Source: Isoetes taiwanensis (lineage: Eukaryota; Streptophyta; Lycopodiopsida; Isoetales; Isoetaceae). Taken from it: 64,000 nucleotides of DNA. Both the position numbers and the translations under genes were made by a program. Below the pieces are notes generated by a model. It saw only the letters and a list, made by a program, of their open reading frames with translations, was not told where the DNA came from and searched no databases. Position 1 is the first letter of the stretch. Each line of letters opens with the position of its first letter. Below, piece after piece: positions 20,616 to 31,111 of the stretch. Where the stretch lies: assembly GCA_021234155.1 (NCBI GenBank), contig JAJEKV010000058.1:5464600-5528599 (forward strand), read 5' to 3'.

Positions 20616-21662
20616 ATGCCTCCAAGTAGGAGAAGTGAGCAGACTGAAGCTCCAGAACCTACTGATCCCATTGGAATGCCCAGTTCAAGCAATGTACCTC
20701 CTAATTTGACTCTGCCTCCTATTTTTGAACTGAACCTACCAATTACTCCTCCTATTTTTGAGCCCAGCATGAATGCCAATCAATTCTTGAAGACGAAGAC
20801 TACTACAAAGATTATGGTAATAAAAAAGGTTGTAAGTTCTCTGAATTTGTGAAGTGTATGAAATCTAGTGAACCTGAAGCGTGGTGTGAACATGTTACTA
20901 CTGTTATGGGTACTAATACTTATGAGAGTCTTGTAGAACAGTTCTTGAGCAGGTTTGGAAAGCTGTCAGCACCACAAGAGCTGGCCAATGAGCTTCAAAC
21001 TTTCTGCATTCGAAGTGGAGAGAGCATCAACCAATATGTTGAAAGATTCAGTGCCTACCTTAGAAAATGCCAAAAGAGTCATATCCCCACTCCATCCCTC
21101 TTCTTTGTAGCTGCTTTTATCAAAGGTCTAGCTCCTAGGCCAAGAATTCACAAGAAAATGCTTAGGATCCAAAACCAAGAAGGTTTTGATTCCATACATA
21201 AAGCCTTTGCCAAAGCTACCTCTATATCTGCAGAATTATCTTTCCTACCTGACACTTGCCATCCACATGTTTCAGATCCTTTCTATCCTGATTATGAACA
21301 AGAGCCTGTGTATGTTGTGAAGGAAAAGAGGAAAGCCAAGGTTGAGGAAGAAGCTCAATCCAATGAATCAAAAGCTGAGATGGCCAAGATGACTGAAACT
21401 ATAGCAGAGTTGACTAAGCAACTCATGGAGATGAAAAATAACATAAAAACTTATCCACCATGCATTCATTGCACCAAGAATACTCACCCTAGTGACATTT
21501 GTTATTACAGGGCTTGCTTGAAGTGTGGGAAAAAAGGTCATTATGGAAAAGTTTGCCCAGTGTGCAAGTTTTCGCAAGGAGATTGGCCATTATGAGGATA
21601 GGTGCTTGGTGAAGGAGTATTTGGAGAAACAAGAACAAGGCAAAAGGAAGAGACTAGTGCAT
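20616..21662 (+). CDS. Gag polyprotein (frameshifted)
   Basis: It starts MPPSRRSEQTEAPEPTDPIG at 20616. A one-base shift near 20795 moves into DYYKDYGNKKGCKFSEFVKC. The capsid core follows: YESLVEQFLSRFGKLSAPQE, RSGESINQYVERFSAYLRKC, FVAAFIKGLAPRPRIHKKML. A coiled-coil-like stretch (EMAKMTETIAELTKQLMEMK) precedes a CCHC zinc knuckle, CLKCGKKGHYGKVC. A second knuckle-like motif, ...IGHYEDRC, is reached only after another frame change near 21575. The frame ends KRKRLVHL with TGA at about 21667. Because pol is intact, the two shifts may be recent decay or base-calling errors. Confidence 0.8.
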
Positions 21663-21725
21663 CTGTGAGATTCTTGGAAGAAGAAGCATTCCAGGAAGCG
21701 ATCATGGCAAGTACAAACTAGAGCT

Positions 21726-24700
21726 ATGGTGAGAACAAGAAGGATGCAAACTCAGGTCAATTACCAAGAGAAGGAAATTCAAAAAGAAGATCAAGCTTAT
21801 CAGGTAATAGCTCCTGCTCCTGCTGAAAGATTTCAGAGAAAAGATAAGGATTTGGATGACTTTGAACATATTCTTAAGAATTCTAAGGTAACTTTGGATT
21901 TATTGACTCTGCTGAGGATTGCTCCTAGCTATAGGCAGAAAGTGATCAACTCTAGCAATGTAGAAACAGTGTCTTTTGCTTCTGAAATTGTGCTGACTCA
22001 GGAAGAGGAAGACCCTGGTGCCTTTACATGTTCAGCAAAAATTGGTACTCATCAACTTCCTAGAGTTTTGTTAGATGGTGGTTCTTCTTTGAATGTGATG
22101 CCTCAGCATATAATGCAAAAATGTGGATTGAAGATCACAAAACCTTCACCAATGGTGTTGAGATCATTTTCTAATGCTAAAATCATGCCTTTAGGTGTTG
22201 TTACAGGTGTACTAGTGGAAACTGAAGGGATTGTGGTTCAAGCTAGTTTTTTTGTAGTTGCTTTCGAGTTTGGCAACAACACTACTGACATCTATGACTT
22301 GTTACTTGGCAGGAGATGGATGTCTACAGTTGATGCCAGACCTGTATGGTCAAAAGGAGAGTGTACCATATCTGATGGAGTTAAAAGGACAACTCTCTAC
22401 AACAAGTCAGGGAGTACCAATATCTGTAGTTTTTTGGAAGAAGAAATGCTTGAACAAAGCACCATGGGGTTCTACAAACTACCTCTAGCCCTAGATCTCC
22501 TGGATGAATTGGTACCCTCTTACTCTTCTAACTCAGTAGATCACAAGAATTTGGGTGTCATCTGGTTTGATGGTGGAATATCTGTTAAGCTAGGGGTGGC
22601 ATCTTCTTCTGCTATAATCAAAGATTGTGCTAACAGATTGCTTTCAAAGGTTGGCAGGATACATGTTGGCATAACCTCCAACATGGCTGAGTACAGAGCC
22701 CTTTTGGCTGGCTTGCAGGAAGCTATTTCATTAGGACTGACTGAAGTAACCATTTATGGTGACTCTCAACTAATATGCAGGCAGGTCAATGGTGAGTATC
22801 AAGCCAAGAACCAAGAAATGCTATTGCTGAAAGAGGAAGCCTTGAGCTGGTTGAGCAAATTTAACAAATGGAGTTTGAATTACATACCAAGGGATGAAAA
22901 TTGTGAAGCAGATGCCCTATGCAGAAGTGTGCTGCTAGATTACCTTGCTGAAGGAGCTATCAAGGAAGAAGAGTTGGAACATGAAGAGATTGCACAACTG
23001 CATCCCATTCTGGTAATAGATGCTCAGCAAGAAAAAGAGGTAAAAGAACTGACTATTACCAAGAATGATGAGATTAGAACTCTGTTTCTAGGAGATATGT
23101 TTAAAACTCAGAAAGAAGCATCATTACAAGAATTCTTTGAAGAATGGAAAGATGTATTTGCATGGGATTACACAGAGTTGGTAGGTGTAAAAACTGAGAT
23201 ATGTGAATTTGAAATAAAGATGAAAGAGGGAACCAAACCTGTCATGCAAAAACTGAGAAGGATAAATAGATCCTTGCTAACTTTGATCAGAGAAGAATTA
23301 TTAAAGATGAAAGAAGCTAAAGTTATCACTGAGATAACCAACCCTGAATGGCTGTCATGCATAGTACCTGTTGAAAAAAAGAACAAAACTATACGCATAT
23401 GCATAGATTATAGAGACCTTAATAAGGCTACTATAAAAGACTGTTATCCACTTCCCTTTCTAGAAGAGGTGCTTCATGCAACTGCTGGTAAAGAGATTTA
23501 TTCATTTCTAGATGGATTTTCAGGTTTTAATCAGATTAAAATCAAGGAAGCAGACCAAGCTAAAACCTCCTTCATAACCCCTTGGGGAACCTTTGCCATG
23601 CAAAAAATGCCCTTTGGATTGATGAATGCATCTGCTACATTCCAGAGGGCTATGGATAAAATCTTTCAAAGGATGCCTCTTGATAAATTTAGGGTGTTTC
23701 TTGATGACCTTTGCCTGGGAACACTGATAGAGCAACACATGAAACTTCTGACTATGATTATGAGTCTGTGCAGGGAAAGTGGTGTATGCTTAAACCCAAA
23801 GAAGTGTATCTTTCTATGTTCAAAAGGTGAACTGTTAGGACATGAAGTATCTGCTCAAGGAATCAAAGTCTCAGAGGGTAAGATGGAAGCACTCAAGAAA
23901 GTAGTGCCACCTAAAACTCTGAGGCAAGTAAAGAGCTTTATGGGACTTACTAGTTTTTTAAGAATCTATGTACCTAATTTCTCACATATTATGGGTCCTA
24001 TAGCAAATCTGACAAGAGTAGGCAAGTACAGCAAACATGAGAGCAAACATATGGAAGTAAATTGGACACCAGAGTGCCAGGCTGCTTTTGAGTTACTCAT
24101 CACTCGAATTTCTCAATCAGAAGCTTTAAAACCACCTGATCATAGTCTTCCTTTTAAAGCTTATATAAGTATCACTAACAAAGCTGTTGGCATTTCTCTA
24201 CTACAGGATCATGGCATAATAGCCTTTACAAGCAAGATATGGTCAGACACAGAAATGAGATATGCTAGATTGGAAAAAAGTGCTGCAGGAATAATGTGGT
24301 TCCTACAAAGACTTGGACATATTGTCCAACACAATGAGGTAAAGGTGCTCATGCACCAAAATCCCCTTCCATTATTATTTCAGAAAAGTCAAAGCAAAGC
24401 CAAATTATGCAGGTGGGCCTGCAAAATTCAAGATTATAATCTTAGTGTCAAAACAGTCAAAACCATTAAGAGCCCTAGTGATTATCTTACAGAGAGAGCT
24501 TTTGAATTTGAGGATTTTGAAGGATTGCAGGACATGGAAACACCTCAGGAGACTGGAGATTCTACCAACCTTGTTTTGTCTAGCAAGATGAATGAGGATT
24601 GGCAGTTTGACCTTATTGAATTTCTGCAGAATGGAGAGCTGCCTAAAAACATGGATACTAAGCAAACCAGAAGATTTAGAGCTAAAGCTAAAACATTCAA

Positions 24701-25808
24701 GATGGTAGGAGATGTGTTGTGCAAGATTGATTATAATGGAGTGCTGTTGAGATGTGTCAACAGATCTGAAGCTGAGCTGATTGTGGAAGCATGTCATGAA
24801 GGCATTTGTGGTGGGCATTTTGCAGCTGAAACCACTGCAAAGAAGATCATCAGGTCAGGCTACTTCTGGCCAAGTTTGTTCAAAGATTGTTATGAGACAA
24901 TCAAAAGATGCCATAAGTGTCAAATTCATGGTAGGAGAATCCTTCAACCTGCTGCTCTTACTGGTATTGTATCTCCTGGTCCTTTTCAAATTTGGGGATT
25001 GGATTTTATAGGGCCTATATTTCCTGAATCTCAAGGTAGGCATGAATACATCCTAGTTGCTACAGATTATTTTACTAAATGGGTGGAAGCAACCCCACTT
25101 AGACAGGCAAATGCTCTGACAACTGCAAGATTTTTACATGAGCACATATGCACCAGGTTTGGCATTCCTTTCAAAATTGTATCTGATAGGGGAACACAGT
25201 TCATAAATGATGTCATTAGTAATCTACTCAAAGCATTAAAGGTCAAACATGTGAAAAGCTCTGCCTATTATCCTCAAGGCAATGGGCAAGCTGAATCAAC
25301 AAACAAAGTGTTGAAGAGCATCCTAAAAAAAACAGTTGAAGTTCATAAAAAAGATTGGCATATTAAACTGCATGATGCATTGTGGGCATATAGGACCACT
25401 GTAAAAAATGCTACTAACCATACACCTTTTAGCCTTGTCTATGGTGTTGAAGCTGTGGTCCCAGTTGAACTAGAATTGCCATCACTCAGGTTGGCAATGA
25501 AGATCCAGATGCAGCTAGAGGATGCTTACAAAGACAGGTATGAGAAGTTGCTGATGCTTGAAGAAGAGAGGCTGGAAGCTGAGAATGTCAACCTGAGGAA
25601 AAAAGCTAAGGATATAGCAGCTTTCAAAGCTGCACACAAGTTACAAGGAAGTTTCAAAGTAAATGAATTGGTGCTCAAGTGGAATAAAGCAAAGGAAGAT
25701 TCAGCAGGTAAATTTGATGGCCTATGGGAAGGCCCTTTCAAGATCCATGCAATTGTCACGAAGTTCTTATCTTTTGCAAGAAATTGGTATGGGGAGATTG
25801 CTAGCTAA
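21726..25808 (+). CDS. Pol polyprotein: PR - extra RNase H - RT - decayed RNase H - INT
   Basis: 1360 aa. Protease about residues 105-200 with LLDGGSSLNVM (D-G-G at 117-119). An archaeal/plant-type RNase H at about 277-398 keeps all four acidic residues: D282 (WFDGG), E322 (NMAEYRAL), D346 (YGDSQL), D396 (CEADAL). Reverse transcriptase about 500-760: ICIDYRDLNKATIKDCYPLP, PFGLMNASATFQRAM and catalytic FLDD at 658-661. The ordinary gypsy RNase H (about 808-925) keeps the Glu (RLEKSAAG, E850) but has YISITN and LMHQNPL where Asp is expected. Integrase: zinc H1024, H1031, C1062, C1065; catalytic D1093, D1154, E1190. The natural C-terminus (NPINTLHLKRYWEQ) is reached after a shift near 25755. Tat elements as I know them have the extra RNase H after the RT part, so the upstream placement is odd. 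Confidence 0.92.
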   Translation: MVRTRRMQTQVNYQEKEIQKEDQAYQVIAPAPAERFQRKDKDLDDFEHILKNSKVTLDLLTLLRIAPSYRQKVINSSNVETVSFASEIVLTQEEEDPGAFTCSAKIGTHQLPRVLLDGGSSLNVMPQHIMQKCGLKITKPSPMVLRSFSNAKIMPLGVVTGVLVETEGIVVQASFFVVAFEFGNNTTDIYDLLLGRRWMSTVDARPVWSKGECTISDGVKRTTLYNKSGSTNICSFLEEEMLEQSTMGFYKLPLALDLLDELVPSYSSNSVDHKNLGVIWFDGGISVKLGVASSSAIIKDCANRLLSKVGRIHVGITSNMAEYRALLAGLQEAISLGLTEVTIYGDSQLICRQVNGEYQAKNQEMLLLKEEALSWLSKFNKWSLNYIPRDENCEADALCRSVLLDYLAEGAIKEEELEHEEIAQLHPILVIDAQQEKEVKELTITKNDEIRTLFLGDMFKTQKEASLQEFFEEWKDVFAWDYTELVGVKTEICEFEIKMKEGTKPVMQKLRRINRSLLTLIREELLKMKEAKVITEITNPEWLSCIVPVEKKNKTIRICIDYRDLNKATIKDCYPLPFLEEVLHATAGKEIYSFLDGFSGFNQIKIKEADQAKTSFITPWGTFAMQKMPFGLMNASATFQRAMDKIFQRMPLDKFRVFLDDLCLGTLIEQHMKLLTMIMSLCRESGVCLNPKKCIFLCSKGELLGHEVSAQGIKVSEGKMEALKKVVPPKTLRQVKSFMGLTSFLRIYVPNFSHIMGPIANLTRVGKYSKHESKHMEVNWTPECQAAFELLITRISQSEALKPPDHSLPFKAYISITNKAVGISLLQDHGIIAFTSKIWSDTEMRYARLEKSAAGIMWFLQRLGHIVQHNEVKVLMHQNPLPLLFQKSQSKAKLCRWACKIQDYNLSVKTVKTIKSPSDYLTERAFEFEDFEGLQDMETPQETGDSTNLVLSSKMNEDWQFDLIEFLQNGELPKNMDTKQTRRFRAKAKTFKMVGDVLCKIDYNGVLLRCVNRSEAELIVEACHEGICGGHFAAETTAKKIIRSGYFWPSLFKDCYETIKRCHKCQIHGRRILQPAALTGIVSPGPFQIWGLDFIGPIFPESQGRHEYILVATDYFTKWVEATPLRQANALTTARFLHEHICTRFGIPFKIVSDRGTQFINDVISNLLKALKVKHVKSSAYYPQGNGQAESTNKVLKSILKKTVEVHKKDWHIKLHDALWAYRTTVKNATNHTPFSLVYGVEAVVPVELELPSLRLAMKIQMQLEDAYKDRYEKLLMLEEERLEAENVNLRKKAKDIAAFKAAHKLQGSFKVNELVLKWNKAKEDSAGKFDGLWEGPFKIHAIVTKFLSFARNWYGEIAS

Positions 25809-25875
25809 TCCTATAAACACATTGCACTTGAAAAGGTATTGGGAGCAGCATGTCTGCCTGATCTTATTTGAGTAA

Positions 25876-26615
25876 ACATGTTGTAATGCTTTTAGTTAGG
25901 AACTATGTGATAATTCTCAGAAATAGTTGTCAGAGTCTTTGTTAGTATTTCAAGTTTAAAATGATAAAAGACATAAAAAGGAGAAAAGAAAAAAAAAAAT
26001 CAAACAAAACATAGAGTTCTAAGTAAAGTAGGTTTTGTTATTTAACAGTTTGCACTTTCAGAGAGAAGATGGTTGCTGACTGAAGGCCAGATTTCAAACA
26101 AGTCTTTGCTCAGCCGAGCAAGAATTCATCTTGTTGATGCTAACATTTTGCACCACTTGCCAGATCCATCAGACTGATCAAACTCATCAGGATGTAACTT
26201 AGCCTGCATATACATGAGACTTGTATTCTTTTCAAATGCAGATTCCTATCAAGCAGCTATGCATCCATGGAGAAAAAGTCATTGCGTAAGATACTAACGG
26301 TTTTTTAAGTGTCATTCCAGGCTCATTTGTTTTCCTTCCATGTCCATCTGATCACTATAGCCTGGAACATATGACCATTGCTTCCAAATCTTCTCAAGCT
26401 GCTACCAAAAGTTGCCTCCCATAGTCACTCACCTAAAGGCAACTCAGAGAGACAAGTTCAAACAAAACAAGAAGAACACTGCTGCTGATCATGCCAATCA
26501 TTCCAACAGTTTAGAAGACCACTGTCGATCAGATATTCATATCCATAGTCAAATTTTCTAACCCGAATGTCACAGTCGAGGGGACCAGCCACATCCTCTC
26601 CTTTGTTTAGCATCA
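25876..26615 (+). other. 3' untranslated internal region of the gypsy element
   Basis: No ORF of note. The sequence is A-rich near 25960-26000 and otherwise has no clear structure. I do not see a convincing polypurine tract directly before the 3' LTR; gaggggacc at 26578-26586 is the nearest candidate. Confidence 0.6.
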
Positions 26616-29044
26616 TGTTTGCGGCTATAGCAGCAGCAACATGTACAAAACTCTGAAAGCAATATCACAGGGCAAACAACTTGAAGACCAAGAATCACGA
26701 GACCAGAAGACTTGAAGACAAAGATGTTGATGAAGAACCCAAAGGATGACTTTAAGTCAAGACACAAGTTCACAACTCAAGCTCCAAGGATTGAATGCAT
26801 TTTCTAGCTCTGAAGGCACTTATGAGGTTTGGAAGACCCCTGTGAAGATGGCAAGCTATGATATGGTACTTATCCTTCTCATATTCTAAAGATTCTCTAT
26901 TTGCTTTTTTGTGCCATCACACCATCATCCTTATCCTATTTTTTCACCCTCATTGCCTTTTCACATCCTATACCATCATGTATTTCATGTATAACCATTT
27001 GTTTCATAGTTGACCTACCATGACCTAGGGCACATTTCCCAAGGAGGTTGTCAAATCTAAAAGTTGCCTAGCATCGAACTCTATACCACCATTCTCATCT
27101 CATGCCTTGCCATTCCATTGTCACACACTCCATGCCAAGTAGCTAAAGCAAAACATATGTGCTAAGCACAAAAAATACAAAAACACAAGGATGCCTAGTC
27201 ACATCTCCAAGTGACATGGCGTGATGACTAGATGTACATGTCATCACCTCTAAAGCTACTTTGGTCCACTCATCATTTGCTACCTTCATGTCTCATTCAT
27301 CATGTTGCCACCTAAGCACCAAATTTCCACATCATCACACCACTCCACATCATCAAATGATGACTAGGCGAGTTTTAACCAAACTCAAAAATTGGTCAAC
27401 CAAATGATCAAACTACCTTGGGAAGTGAACCTACTAGCCTTGTTTACCCTAGTTGACCTATTTTCTATCCTTCCACTACATTTTCACCTATTGTCACATC
27501 ATCATCCATTAGGGCAAAAGACCTTGTTTGACCAACACATATCACATTGACCTTGCCCAGTCATTCATCTTTTTAACAAAAAAATCAAAATATTATTTTC
27601 CAAAATTTGGCCTTGCCATTTTGAAGCTCCCTTGAAAGTATGCCACCTGGCACAAAAAATCTCAAAAAAAGACCCTATATAGACCTTCAAATTTCATTTC
27701 TTGGGAACCGTGCCCATGCCAAAAAATGCAAAAATTGTCCTATTCTACCCCCCCATCTATCTACCCTCTTATCCTCGCCAAGTGGCGTCCCCCGGCATGC
27801 CAAGTCGAAACACGAAGCGAAGCTTGGCGTGGAGGAGACCATTTAATCAAGAGAAAGGAAAATAGCTCCCTATTTATACCTTGTCCCACTTTTTGATCTC
27901 GTCTGTGTGGGATATATCATGCGAACCCTAAAATTTGAATTTTCCAAGAAACCACCTTTTCGTTGAGCCTAGCGGGGTGATCATGGCATCTGTTGGCCGG
28001 TTTTATCCTACTCCACTGAAAGAACAACCCAATTAAACCAAAACCGTGGCATTGATTACGAATTTGCCAAGAACTGACCGTAGACAGGGGACTTTAAAAA
28101 AGGGGTTTGTTCGACTGAATTTTTTCGAGGGCGAGAAGCGGATTTGAAGACCAGGAACGTGGAGTCGTGACGTCTACAGAGCTTGCATAAAATCCTCCTG
28201 CTTCGGAAATCAAAATCTGAGGCAATTGTGATGAAATATCCTTGAAATTCTTGAAACTTGAAATTTATTTTGTGATTGAGTTATTCTCGGGTGATCCAGT
28301 CGGGCATTCTTGAATACCTCGTGTTGTGAATTTACTGTTTTGACTTAATGAAAATCGGAATTTGGGAAAAGATTGTGTGAGATTGTGATTAAACTCATTT
28401 TACTTTGCATTGTTATTAAGCACAAAAGAAATTAGCAAAATACTAGTGGTGTTTGAGCAATTAGGAGCATCAGATAGTGAGTGTTTGAGTAGAAAAAAAA
28501 CGTGAAAAATATTAATGACAATCGAGTGCAAAAGCATTCTGGACATTGTCATTGTAACTCGGCGACATACATATTCTGAAGAATCTAAGCTCTGTTTGGA
28601 TTAAATGAGCATATGCACGTGACCCTCTGAGGAGCATACCTAGGTGAGAGAATTGGTTTCTGCCACAAAAGATCATTGTCTGGCATTTGGCAGAATCGAG
28701 CTCACTGTTCAGGCCATTGACCAAAAATTGACCCAGTCAGGAATTTGATTTGTGAGAAATTTGTGAGCATTTATACTGTAGACCTTTCACGACAGTTTTC
28801 TAGAGTTGGCTAGCACACTCTGGTAAAGATTTTAAGTGCTTTTGAAGTAAATGCATGGTGTGGTGAATGTCTGAGTGCTGCTAATTTATTTTGCTTTAGG
28901 GACTCTAGCTGATTTGAGATTTCCTTGCAAATTCAGAGTTTCTTTTGCAGTGCAGATTGATCACCTCAAGTGATCTGGAGGTCCTGACCATCAAAACACA
29001 CTTGTAAGGCCCCAGTTGGAGATCACCCAGGATAATCTCCAACA
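26616..29044 (+). repeat. 3' LTR
   Basis: 2429 bp, starts TGTTTGCGG and ends CCAACA, followed by the AGTAT duplication. It matches the 5' LTR along its whole length. Differences are concentrated in a few short patches, mostly at CTG/CAG words, rather than spread evenly. Confidence 0.95.
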
Positions 29045-29049
29045 AGTAT
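29045..29049 (+). repeat. Target site duplication AGTAT (right)
   Basis: Identical to 18119-18123. Confidence 0.95.
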
Positions 29050-29057
29050 TACGGTTT

Positions 29058-29301
29058 ATCCCCGGGGGATGCACTTAGTAATAAGGGGTATGGACATCTG
29101 CATTCGTAGGGTATCCAAAACCATCCCTAGTATACTGATCTTTGAAAGTTAATTTATCCCCTAAAGTATATATTTTGCCTAGATAATGGTGAAAAAAACC
29201 CCTAATGGTAAGTATACAAATACGAAATGGTGAAAAAATTCCCTCTTTATTGCATGCACATGTCCCATACTGCAAACAATACTGAATCCCCCGGGGCTTA
29301 T
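29058..29301. mobile_element. MITE-like element with imperfect inverted ends
   Basis: Both ends carry ccccgggggat in inverted orientation (29060-29070 and about 29284-29294). The inverted similarity extends about 45 bp inward to ggacatctgcat on the left and the complement of atgcacatgtccc on the right. The unit is about 240 bp, AT-rich, without coding capacity. No clear target duplication was found. Confidence 0.4.
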
Positions 29302-29693
29302 CATTTCAAAAGTTGTCTTCAAAAACATTGTAGATTAGAACATAATCTATCCAATGAAATTAAATTCATCGAAATCAGAGTTTAAATCGGGGTTTGAATT
29401 CACAAGTTATGCTCTTTTGTGGAGCATTAATTTTTAAATTCAAAAGACTATAACTTGCAGATTCCAACTCCACTTTAAATGATTTTATCATCATTGGAAA
29501 TATTTTACTCTTATCTATAAATTAAAGCAACATTAAACCATGCGTATTTTGTGTAATCTTCACCATTTTGCAATTGCATTTTGAGCACAGTTCCAAGTAT
29601 GAACATAGAACAAATCATGTTCAAGTATAATCGTAAAGAACATATCCTATTCAAGAGAATTTAACACAATGCATGTGTAGTGTGGTGCTTAAT
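29302..29693. other. No gene seen
   Basis: AT-rich sequence with frequent stops on both strands and no recognisable motif. Confidence 0.6.
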
Positions 29694-30068
29694 GTATTCA
29701 TTTAAAAGTAGCATTGAACCATGCGTATTCCTTGAAATCTTCAACTGCAATTGCCTCCAGGGCTAAAAAATGACGATGTCCTTAACCAGTAAAAATGCTG
29801 CCTTGTATTTCAGTGTACTGAAAAAAAATATTTGAAAGTGCAGTTTTTGGTGTATTTTAACGAAATTTTTTGTTTTTAAAGCCGAGAAATCACCGAAAAT
29901 ATTTTTAGATGGTCGGATATTTTTAAGAATGGGCGGATTTTTCGAGGAGAAACCCCCTATTTTCGATCCATGATGCCTCCCCTTGGTGCATCTAAAGCTA
30001 GATTACCCTATACAAACCTTGTATATGCAGTAGGGTTATATATGCGTTAGGAGATCCAGCCACGTAAT
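29694..30068 (+). repeat. Direct repeat, copy A (about 375 bp)
   Basis: It starts gtattcatttaaaagtagca and ends gatccagccacgtaatgacc. Copy B at 30679-31053 is about 90% identical in the same orientation. Shared landmarks are gaaatcttcaactgcaattg, gaatgggcggatttttcg and ccctatacaaaccttgtata. The 610-bp spacer (30069-30678) holds a smaller internal duplication around gaaatttcatctgg. Confidence 0.85.
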
Positions 30069-30678
30069 GACCAGTACCTTTAAATTATGCCATTATTATG
30101 TTGAAATTATATGATGTAATTTTGTCCGGGTTCTGCAGAGCAGCGCTGCTTGTCTCTCCTACAAAGCCTTTTTTGCAGAGGAGATTGCCGGAGATTGCTC
30201 GCAGAGCTTTTCTGTGGCAGAGAAGCTTGTAGAGTTTTTTTCTTCTTTGCAGATGAGCTTGCTTACCGGAGCAGAGGCACAGAGACGCAGACGGACATGC
30301 TACTTGGCGTCATGGTTTTTTATTTGAGTAGGTTTAAAACAGGCAAGAATAGGTTTGAATAGGTTTAAATAGGGTAGATCAAGCACAACTATTGAAGGTT
30401 TCAGTTATAACCAGTTTGCATCTCTGGTCGGTTCTTCACTGCGGCCGCTTCTTGAGCTTGGAAGATTTAACAAAGAAATTTCATCTGGGCAGTTGGGCGG
30501 TTCTTCAAAAACGATTCTTCAAAAATTCTCGTTCTTCTCTATAGCTGCTTCTTGCTCTTGGAAGATCACATAAACCAGCTATTTTTTTGAAGATTCAACA
30601 ACGAAATTTCATCTGGCCATGCAAAGGATTTGTCGGATCAAAGCAGAGGAGTGAAAATTTAAAGGTACTGGTCATTGC

Positions 30679-31053
30679 GTATTCATTTAAAAGTAGCATT
30701 AAACCATGCGTATTCCTTGAAATCTTCAACTGCAATTGCCTCCAGAGCTCGAAAATAATGATGTCCTTAACCAGTAAAAATGCTGCCTTGTATTTCAGGG
30801 TAATGAAAAAAATATTTGAAAGTGCAGTTTTTGGTGTATTTTAACGGAATTTTTTGTTTTTAAAGCCGGGAAATCGCCGAAAATATTTTTAGATAATCAG
30901 ATGTTTTTAAGAATGGGCGGATTTTTCGGGGAGAAATCCCCCTATTTTAGATCCATGAAAATGCCTCCTTGTGCATCTAAAGCTAGGATACCCTATACAA
31001 ACCTTGTATATGCAGTAGGGTTATATATGCGCTAGGAGATCCGGCCACGTAAT
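30679..31053 (+). repeat. Direct repeat, copy B, directly upstream of the small host gene
   Basis: Same sequence as copy A with scattered substitutions. It ends about 60 bp before the ATG at 31112, so it probably supplies the promoter and 5' leader of that gene. ccctatacaaaccttgtata and the following tagggttatatat form a partial inverted repeat. Confidence 0.8.
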
Positions 31054-31111
31054 CCACAATTAACGGTGTGTAGTCTCATTATAAGTGGCGCCCAGAAAGG
31101 AAGCTTTGGCG

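Larger units (their letters stand above)
18124..29044 (+). mobile_element. Near-complete 10.9-kb Ty3/gypsy retrotransposon, Tat-like
   Basis: Two 2.43-kb LTRs, a tRNA-Gln primer site, gag and a 1360-aa pol lie between AGTAT duplications. The element jumped into or next to the protease region of the older gypsy element. LTR identity is very high except in short clustered patches, so the insertion is recent. Gag has two frame changes, while pol is open over 4083 bp. The dual RNase H and the decayed ordinary RNase H place it near the Tat/Ogre group. The order of domains is unusual (see pol). Confidence 0.95.

Noticed and set aside
18124-29044. Endogenous plant pararetrovirus
   Set aside because: Two LTRs, a 5-bp target duplication and an integrase are present; movement protein and coat features are not.
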